DNA from: an uncultured bacterium
GTDB lineage: Bacteria > Methylomirabilota > Methylomirabilia > Rokubacteriales > CSP1-6
Reading direction: 5' to 3'
Assembly (NCBI GenBank): GCA_946479205.1
Contig: CAMLFJ010000007.1
Coordinates: 1-18,605, forward strand
DNA length: 18,605 nt
The first letter of the stretch is position 1, and every line of letters begins with the position of its first letter. A program made the position numbers and the translations under genes. Positions 1 through 3,837 of the stretch are shown piece by piece. The notes under the pieces were generated by a model. The model worked only from the letters and a program-made list of their open reading frames with translations. It ran no database searches and was not told the DNA's origin.

Positions 1-444
1 CCCCACGGCATCTCCGATCACGCCAGCCGCACCGCCCGCGCGCTCGCGGGGTCGCTCGGCTGGTCCATGGCCTCCCTCTGGAACGCCAAGCACTTTCCCC
101 TTTACTCGCACACCATGCTGGTGGTGGGACCCGAGCACGCGCGCACCTTCGGCGACGACGGCTGGAGCAAGCACGATCTCGCGCGCTATCTCTTCGAGAC
201 GATCCGCGCCCCCTACGGGAGCCTCCAGCCCACCGAGGACAACGGCGAGGGCACCAACCTGCGCTTCGCCAAGGGGGCCGCGCCCGCCCCGGACGCGCCG
301 ATCCCCAAGTTCCCCTCCCTCGAGGAGCTGCACGTGGTGGTGGCGGGCGGCACCGCGGGCCGCTTCTCGATGGCCATTCCCGGCTGGCTGGGGACCCGCA
401 ACGGCTCCCGGCCGATCACGGTGTCCATCCGGGATATTGCTTGA
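1..444 (+). CDS. Uncharacterised protein, C-terminal part (5' end outside window)
   Basis: The reading frame is open from base 1 to a TGA at 442-444, so the gene enters from the left and only about 147 C-terminal residues are visible. An internal ATG at 67 is not needed as a start, because the upstream codons read as normal protein with a HGISDH motif. Visible motifs are HGISDHASRTA, a VVGPEHAR...DGWSKHDLARYLFE block, and a C-terminal hydrophobic stretch with VVVAGG and FSMAIPGW. From memory, the GPEHAR/DGWSK block recurs in a widespread family of uncharacterised bacterial proteins of roughly 350 residues; I cannot assign an activity. No membrane segment is evident. The stop codon overlaps the -35 box of the next promoter, so the neighbouring cold-shock gene is a separate transcription unit. 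Confidence 0.75.
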   Translation, partial: PHGISDHASRTARALAGSLGWSMASLWNAKHFPLYSHTMLVVGPEHARTFGDDGWSKHDLARYLFETIRAPYGSLQPTEDNGEGTNLRFAKGAAPAPDAPIPKFPSLEELHVVVAGGTAGRFSMAIPGWLGTRNGSRPITVSIRDIA

Positions 445-469
445 CAGGTCCGAACCCGTCGGCTAGGCT
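441..469 (+). promoter_or_regulatory. Sigma-70-type promoter of the first csp gene
   Basis: A perfect TTGACA (441-446) and TAGGCT (464-469) are separated by exactly 17 bp. Predicted transcription start is near 476, giving a leader of about 168 nt before the csp start codon, similar to the roughly 160-nt leader of E. coli cspA. The -35 box overlaps the stop codon of the upstream gene. The same TTGACA-N17-TAGGCT arrangement occurs at 14399-14427. Confidence 0.75.
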
Positions 470-475
470 GCGGGG

Positions 476-643
476 CAGGTTGTAGGTCACTCGGTAGTCG
501 GATTCAGGAATTTCGATACCAACGCCGCGAGGACCTCAAGTCCGCGTGGCGTTTTTGTTTGCCCTCCGATCCTGGAGGGCACCCCCGTCATGGTGACGGG
601 GAATCACCGAGGCGTTCAACGCCTCACGGAAAGAGGACAGTAG
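476..643 (+). promoter_or_regulatory. Structured 5' leader of csp gene 1 (four hairpins, first followed by U-tract)
   Basis: Four consecutive hairpins lie between the promoter and the SD. H1 (522-552) has a 13-bp stem with one mismatch and one G-U pair, loop CTCAA, followed directly by TTTTTGTTT (552-560), so it looks like an intrinsic terminator inside the leader. H2 (561-580) has a perfect 7-bp stem with loop GATCCT. H3 (583-601) is CCCCGTCA/TGACGGGG with a TGG triloop. H4 (609-625) is a perfect 7-bp stem just before the SD GGAAAGAGG (628-636). The second csp leader has the same order of elements with different stem sequences. This suggests conserved structure, perhaps a temperature-dependent attenuator or translation switch. 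No known riboswitch consensus was recognised. Confidence 0.65.
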
Positions 644-844
644 ATGGCTCAGGGCAACGTGAAGTGGTTCAACGACGCGAAGGGGTACGGGTTCATTTCC
701 CAGGAGGATGGCGAGGACGTGTTCGTGCATTTCAGCGCCATTCAGGCCCAGGGCTTCAAGAGCCTGGCCGAAGGCGATCGAGTTGAGTTCGAGGTCACCC
801 GGGGGCCGAAGGGCCTCCAGGCCGCGAACGTCCGCAAGGTCTAA
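644..844 (+). CDS. cspA: Cold-shock domain protein (CspA family), copy 1
   Basis: A single OB-fold cold-shock domain spans the whole 66-aa protein, the usual size of the family. The nucleic-acid-binding motifs are clear: KGYGFI (RNP1, about 13-18) and VFVHF (RNP2, about 26-30), with conserved VKWFN before and the [10 protein letters not shown] strand at the end. The family binds single-stranded RNA/DNA and melts RNA secondary structure in the cytoplasm, often during cold adaptation. The start is supported by GGAAAGAGG eight bases upstream. It is monocistronic, with its own promoter at 441-469 and an intrinsic terminator at 857-890. The long structured leader suggests post-transcriptional control, possibly autoregulation by the Csp itself. 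A near-identical paralogue follows at 1140. Whether it is cold-inducible or constitutive cannot be told from the protein. Confidence 0.95.
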   Translation: MAQGNVKWFNDAKGYGFISQEDGEDVFVHFSAIQAQGFKSLAEGDRVEFEVTRGPKGLQAANVRKV

Positions 845-856
845 GCGCCGCACCCA

Positions 857-890
857 CCGGGCCCCGGATCCCTCCGGGGCCCGGTTTTCT
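857..890 (+). terminator. Intrinsic terminator of csp gene 1
   Basis: A perfect 12-bp GC-rich stem (857-868 with 873-884, loop TCCC) is followed by TTTTCT. It begins 12 bp after the csp stop codon. Confidence 0.9.
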
Positions 891-907
891 CCCCTCCAGA
901 AACGGCC

Positions 908-937
908 TTGACAGTGCTTTAGCCCGTTTGCTAACCT
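908..937 (+). promoter_or_regulatory. Sigma-70-type promoter of the second csp gene
   Basis: A perfect TTGACA at 908-913 is followed after 18 bp by TAACCT (932-937). Predicted start is near 944, giving a leader of about 196 nt. It lies just after the terminator of the first csp, so each paralogue has an independent unit. Confidence 0.65.
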
Positions 938-943
938 GCGCGC

Positions 944-1139
944 GATTTCAGATCCCTAGCTGTCGCTGTTTCTCTCGTACGTGAACGAAACTCGGTTCCA
1001 GGGAACGGTAGCGCCATGAGGACCTCGGTCCTCAGTGGCGCTTTTTTTGTTCCCCCCGCTTCCGGGGGGAAACCCCAGCCATGGTGGCGCGGGGCCTAGC
1101 GGGCGGTCCATCCCCGCCCAAGAGAGAGGGAACAGACGT
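944..1139 (+). promoter_or_regulatory. Structured 5' leader of csp gene 2, same architecture as leader 1
   Basis: H1 (1010-1042) pairs AGCGCCATGAGGAC with GTCCTCA-G-TGGCGCT (one bulged G, loop CTCG) and runs into a seven-T tract (1042-1048). H2 (1051-1070) has a 7-bp stem, TCCCCCC/GGGGGGA. H3 (1073-1094) is CCCC-A-GCCA/TGGC-GC-GGGG with a TGG triloop, as in leader 1. H4 (1101-1119) is GGGCGG/CCGCCC. The SD GAGAGAGGG (1122-1130) follows. The string GAGGACCTC at the tip of H1 is shared with leader 1 (529-537 and 1018-1026), and ACTCGGT lies upstream of H1 in both (489-495, 990-996). Stem sequences otherwise differ while the pairing is kept, which supports a functional RNA structure. Confidence 0.65.
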
Positions 1140-1343
1140 ATGGCACAGGGCACGGTCAAGTGGTTCAACGACGCAAAAGGGTACGGGTTCATCCAGGTCG
1201 AGGGCGGAGAGGATGTCTTCGTCCACTACAGCGCCATCCAGGCCCAGGGCTTCAAGAGCTTGGCCGAGGGCGACAAGGTCGAGTTCGAAGTGACGAAGGG
1301 GCCCAAGGGGCTGCAAGCTTCCAACGTTCGGAAGTCGGCGTAA
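1140..1343 (+). CDS. cspA: Cold-shock domain protein (CspA family), copy 2
   Basis: A 67-aa single cold-shock domain protein, differing from copy 1 by only a small set of substitutions (for example IQVEGG for ISQEDG, VHY for VHF). RNP1 KGYGFI and RNP2 VFVHY are intact. The frame remains open upstream to 1035, but the start at 1140 is preferred: it aligns exactly with copy 1, is preceded by GAGAGAGGG, and the upstream part overlaps the structured leader. It is a cytoplasmic RNA chaperone by family. It is monocistronic with its own promoter and terminator. Two adjacent near-identical copies with parallel leaders indicate a tandem duplication, probably old, because leader sequences have diverged far more than the coding regions. 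Confidence 0.95.
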   Translation: MAQGTVKWFNDAKGYGFIQVEGGEDVFVHYSAIQAQGFKSLAEGDKVEFEVTKGPKGLQASNVRKSA

Positions 1344-1360
1344 GCGTCGCCGACCACTTG

Positions 1361-1396
1361 ACGGCCCGCCGGCGAGATCCGGCGGGCCGTTTTTTT
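1361..1396 (+). terminator. Intrinsic terminator of csp gene 2
   Basis: A perfect 12-bp stem (1361-1372 with 1379-1390, loop CGAGAT) is followed by seven T residues to 1396. It ends the second csp transcript. Confidence 0.92.
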
Positions 1397-1420
1397 ATCC
1401 ACGCGGCCTGAGCCTTCCGA

Positions 1421-1510
1421 CAAAAAAATAGCCCCGACGGACGCTGCGGCGGCAGTGTTGCGCTTCCGCTGCCATGCCGCCCCGCTGGTGAAAAGCGGGT
1501 CCGTCGGGGC
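1421..1510 (-). terminator. Three-way-junction hairpin with T7 tract on the minus strand
   Basis: An 11-bp perfect outer stem (1431-1441 with 1500-1510) encloses two helices that abut without unpaired bases: helix A pairs 1446-1450 with 1476-1480 and 1451-1455 with 1469-1473 (two-base bulge), and helix B pairs 1481-1486 with 1494-1499. On the minus strand the outer stem is followed by TATTTTTTT (1422-1430), as at an intrinsic terminator. It could end the comEA-side transcript or be the 3' module of a small RNA. A simple terminator would not need the internal junction. No matching RNA family was recognised. Confidence 0.5.
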
Positions 1511-1511
1511 C

Positions 1512-1539
1512 GGTGGTTCCTGGGTCCTCCAGGGCCACC
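1512..1539. other. Isolated hairpin in the gene-free block
   Basis: GGTGG-TT-CCTGG, loop GTCCT, CCAGG-G-CCACC: two 5-bp helices stacked with small internal bulges. It separates the three-way junction from the 16S-tail-like element. Confidence 0.45.
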
Positions 1540-1560
1540 TGCAACTGCTACTTCAGGGCC

Positions 1561-1602
1561 TTAGGAGGTGACCACCTCACAGATCACCGTAGGGGTACAC
1601 AT
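1561..1602 (-). CDS. Possible 13-aa leader peptide with extended SD
   Basis: On the minus strand ATG (1602-1600) opens a 13-codon frame, MCTPTVICEVVTS, ending in TAA at 1563-1561. Upstream lies AAAGGGAGGTGATCC, an unusually long match to a perfect Shine-Dalgarno sequence, seven or eight bases before the ATG. No relative is recognised. It may be coincidental, because the SD is the complement of the 16S-tail-like segment on the plus strand. No promoter was identified. Confidence 0.25.
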   Translation of the reverse strand: MCTPTVICEVVTS

Positions 1603-1625
1603 CGGCTGGATCACCTCCCTTTCTC
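1584..1625 (+). other. Segment resembling the 3' end of 16S rRNA (helix 45 and anti-SD)
   Basis: The plus strand has ACCGTAGGGG at 1586-1595, then CGGCTGGATCACCTCC (1603-1618) and, after one extra C, TTTCT. These match, in order and with nearly the right spacing, the last bases of bacterial 16S rRNA. The bases before (1561-1583) do not resemble helix 44, and no rRNA gene is present. The copy can pair with GGAGGTGACCA at 1564-1574. A rearranged 16S relic, an anti-SD-carrying RNA, or (minus strand) an antisense to the 16S tail are all possible. Confidence 0.5.
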
Positions 1626-1807
1626 GGCGCGGCCCATCTTGGGCCCAGGACCCGCTCACCTCGCTCCGGACGCCGACTCCCGGCGAGAGGCTCGGTCACG
1701 CTGCTACCGGCGAAATTGCCGGAAGGACACGCTCAAAGGAGCCTGTGTGCGCTCCGACCGATTTCGGGGTCATCCTACATGAGGCCGGCGCGGCGGGAAA
1801 GCATTTT
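1626..1807. other. Gene-free stretch with several short hairpins
   Basis: No convincing coding sequence is seen. Small perfect hairpins occur: GGCCC/GGGCC around 1631-1646, CCGGC-GAAATT-GCCGG around 1708-1723, ACAC-GCTC-AAAG-GAGC-CT-GTGT around 1727-1748, and GACC/GGTC around 1757-1773. No riboswitch, tRNA, tmRNA, SRP or RNase P signature was recognised. It is the 3' flank of the comEA-like gene. Confidence 0.4.
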
Positions 1808-2113
1808 TCACTTCACGACGATCCGCCCCGCGTTCTTCTCGATCACGCCCTTGCCGACGCCGTCGACCTTCTCCAGATCCTGCGCTTTCTTGAACGGCCC
1901 GTGGGCATCGCGGTAGTCGATGATCTTCTGCGCTCCGCCGGGGCCCACACCCGCGAGCTTCATGAGCTCCGCCTTCGACGCCTCGTTGATGTTGACCTTG
2001 CCCTCCTTGCCCTCCGCCTTGACCTTGGTCGGCTTGTCGTCCGCCACCGCCGCGCCCCCGCTCAGGCACCACATCGCCAGCACCAGCGCTCCCAGCCACC
2101 GCGTCGTCTTCAT
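1808..2113 (-). CDS. Secreted ComEA-like helix-hairpin-helix protein
   Basis: A 101-aa protein with a Sec-type signal peptide (residues 1-24, ending GGAAVA before ADDK), a short Lys-rich linker, and a ComEA-type double helix-hairpin-helix domain at about 38-101: VNINEASKAEL, then LAGVGPG (53-59) and VDGVGKG (83-89). The domain binds DNA without sequence specificity. In competent bacteria ComEA captures incoming DNA at the membrane or in the periplasm, though many species carry such stand-alone proteins without a known role. The ATG at 2113 is chosen over the upstream in-frame one at 2161 because AGGAGGAGAG precedes it and the signal peptide starts there. No other competence gene is in the window. 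A promoter lies at 2155-2183. Confidence 0.88.
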   Translation of the reverse strand: MKTTRWLGALVLAMWCLSGGAAVADDKPTKVKAEGKEGKVNINEASKAELMKLAGVGPGGAQKIIDYRDAHGPFKKAQDLEKVDGVGKGVIEKNAGRIVVK

Positions 2114-2154
2114 CTCCCACTCTCCTCCTGAAATTGAGATGAGCTGCTGACGCG

Positions 2155-2183
2155 ATTCCACGCCGCGGGACGCGGGCGGTCAA
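2155..2183 (-). promoter_or_regulatory. Candidate promoter of the comEA-like gene
   Basis: On the minus strand TTGACC (2183-2178) and TGGAAT (2160-2155) are spaced by 17 bp. The predicted start is near 2148, about 35 nt before the ATG at 2113. Confidence 0.5.
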
Positions 2184-2272
2184 TGCGGACAATCAGGTAC
2201 AGGTGGCCAGTTCCGGATAGTTCACAGTGAGCACATTGCAGAACGCGGCAGAACGTGGCGGCAAGTCGAGAA

Positions 2273-2770
2273 TCAGGGCGCGAGGGCGGCGACGGCTCCC
2301 TGATGGTGCGCCCAGGCAATGCCCTTGACCCGCTGGCGGAGACGGTCCCAGGATGAAAGCTCATCGGCGGTGAAGTCCTGCGGATCCATCCTGATCACCT
2401 TCCCGACCCGGGACCCGATCTCTGGGCCGTCCTCCTCGTAGTTGAGCCACGCGACGGGAAGCTCATGGCCGTTCCGTCTGTCTTGAATCACGATCGTGGC
2501 ACCAGTCGGCTGGCAGAGCCGCTGACCAGCAACACCGGACGGAGGTGGGATCCTGGCCGTTAGTCCCTTGACCAGATGGTCCAGATGTCGAGCCACATCC
2601 CGCAGAATCTGATCCTGGGGAATTCGAACGACTCGTTCCGGTGCCAGATGGACAGCACTGAGCGGATAGCTATATCGGATCTCGAGACCTAGGGGAGCGG
2701 GACCGTAGTCCAACTGGACGACGAGTTCGTGCTTGCCGAGAAGTGAGAAGACCTCCACTGCCTTCGTCAT
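2273..2770 (-). CDS. Hypothetical protein, 165 aa
   Basis: I do not recognise a family. The protein appears soluble, with no signal peptide or membrane segment. It begins with a strand-rich part (VFSLLGKHELVVQLDYG, LEIRYSY), has a central helical stretch (ILRDVARHLDHLVKGL) and ends in a helix with WDRLRQRVKGIAW. The GTIVIQD-like strand and WLNYEEDG in the middle suggest an alpha/beta fold. The ATG at 2770 has GGGGGA close upstream, and a promoter is visible at 2819-2847, which supports a real gene. Base composition is less GC-extreme than in neighbouring operons, so recent acquisition is possible. It is monocistronic as far as can be seen; comEA downstream has its own promoter. Confidence 0.6.
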   Translation of the reverse strand: MTKAVEVFSLLGKHELVVQLDYGPAPLGLEIRYSYPLSAVHLAPERVVRIPQDQILRDVARHLDHLVKGLTARIPPPSGVAGQRLCQPTGATIVIQDRRNGHELPVAWLNYEEDGPEIGSRVGKVIRMDPQDFTADELSSWDRLRQRVKGIAWAHHQGAVAALAP

Positions 2771-2818
2771 AGTCCCCCAGCTAGAAGCCCATCTGCCTTC
2801 TCCTCAGAGGGCACCGGT

Positions 2819-2847
2819 ACTGTAGACGACCGGCGCCGCTGAGGCAA
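2819..2847 (-). promoter_or_regulatory. Candidate promoter of the 165-aa gene
   Basis: Minus-strand TTGCCT (2847-2842), 17-bp spacer, TACAGT (2824-2819). Predicted start is near 2812, with a leader of about 42 nt. The rest of 2771-2978 holds nothing else I can identify. Confidence 0.5.
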
Positions 2848-2978
2848 CTGGCCCCGCCGCGACCCTGTCCTGGCTTCTCAGCTTGCTGGGCAGAGGGGGA
2901 CGTGCCTTCTGACCTTGCTCCTAGCCCTCGGAGCTCACCGCCCTCTCAGAGCGCCGGCCCGAATCGACCGGGAGAATG

Positions 2979-3332
2979 TCACGGCGCGGGAGCAAAAGGC
3001 GGGCGGGGCGAAGCGTCCGGGCCCGGGCTCTCGGCCAGCGCTCGCTGGATCGCCTGCACCGGGCGCCGGCTGACCTCTCGCTCCAGGAAGTCGGCGACGC
3101 GGGCCAAGGCGGCGAGCGCCTCGGTTCGGTCAGTCTGGAGCCGCGCATTTGCTTGGCGCAGGCGGCCGATCTCCCGGCGGAGCTCAGTGACGTGCGCGAG
3201 GCTCTGGCCCCAGTCGGTCACGGTGCCGCCGCGGCTTCGTTGGTCGCGCTGACGATGCTGCCGCCTCTCCAATACGACGCCGAGAATCGCGCCGAGCAGG
3301 AGGCCGACCGCCAGCCCCCAGAGCCAGATCAT
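2979..3332 (-). CDS. Small membrane-anchored coiled-coil protein
   Basis: A 117-aa protein with one N-terminal membrane helix (about 3-21, Gly/Leu-rich), then a basic stretch (ERRQHRQRDQRSR) expected to stay in the cytoplasm. A probable coiled coil at about 45-95 (VTELRREIGRLRQANARLQTDRTEAL) follows, and then a Pro-rich C-terminus. The design resembles YhcB/DUF1043-like or LapA-like envelope proteins, but no diagnostic motif is present and I give no function. No good SD precedes the ATG, so the start is uncertain; an upstream alternative was not obvious. The 193 bases between this gene and the HNH gene (3333-3525) contain no gene or clear promoter. Confidence 0.6.
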   Translation of the reverse strand: MIWLWGLAVGLLLGAILGVVLERRQHRQRDQRSRGGTVTDWGQSLAHVTELRREIGRLRQANARLQTDRTEALAALARVADFLEREVSRRPVQAIQRALAESPGPDASPRPPFAPAP

Positions 3333-3525
3333 GGAATTGATGGCGCGCCGGTTCGTCTGGATGCGGGCGGTGTGATCAGTGAGGACGTGAGCTGCTCAGG
3401 CCGGATTATGACGATAGGAATCTCGCGGCCGCCGACCGGGCATGGGCGCTTGGCGTGAGGCCGGCCGCGTCGTCGAGCCAGATCGGCGGGACCATCGGGA
3501 CGCGATCATACCGCGGCGGATGTAT

Positions 3526-3837
3526 CTACGATTCGGCGGAGGGATCGAGCGTATCGAGGTAGGCCTGCCACTCCCACACGAGCAGGGATTGCTTCTTGGT
3601 GTTGCAGTCCTTGCACGCGGGCACCATGTTGGCGCGGATCGAGCGGCCGCCCCGCACCAGCGGCACCACGTGGTCGAGCGTCAGGGCCTTCGCGCCGACC
3701 GCGCGGCGGCAGTAGTGGCAAAGGCCCGGCGCGACGCGACGCCGCCACCACGAGGTCTGGCGGAGCTCTCGCGCCCGCGCCTTCTCGCGGCGCAGCGTGT
3801 CGTCGTCCACCTCGCGGGTGTAGCGATCCTCGCTCAC
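3526..3837 (-). CDS. HNH endonuclease domain protein
   Basis: A 103-aa protein with a basic, charged N-terminal helix (about 1-34) and an HNH/zinc domain: zinc ligands C40-xx-C43 and C75-xx-C78, the catalytic D55-H56 in TLDHVVPLVRGG, N70 in the ANMVPAC strand, and N79 after the second Cys pair. Such small proteins form the beta-beta-alpha-metal nuclease fold. Stand-alone members occur in phage, restriction and housekeeping settings, and the natural substrate here is unknown. The GTG start at 3837 is chosen because it overlaps the ABC-F stop (GTGA), giving translational coupling. The frame stays open far upstream inside the ABC-F gene, but that part is Arg/His-rich shadow sequence. It is the last gene of the operon; no terminator is seen after it. 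Confidence 0.85.
   Translation of the reverse strand: MSEDRYTREVDDDTLRREKARARELRQTSWWRRRVAPGLCHYCRRAVGAKALTLDHVVPLVRGGRSIRANMVPACKDCNTKKQSLLVWEWQAYLDTLDPSAES

Noticed and set aside
1584..1625. A genuine 16S rRNA gene end
   Set aside because: Nothing upstream matches helix 44 or any other 16S region, and no 23S, tRNA or processing stem follows, so at most it is a fragment or mimic.
1690..1760. A c-di-GMP (GEMM-I) riboswitch-like string (CACGC, GAAA hairpin, ACGC and AAAG pieces) on the plus strand
   Set aside because: The receptor helices and the conserved spacing are missing, and no plus-strand gene follows.
2110..2364. 84-codon minus-strand ORF overlapping the comEA start and the 165-aa gene
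   Set aside because: It has no domain and poor composition, and it overlaps two better-supported genes and the comEA promoter.
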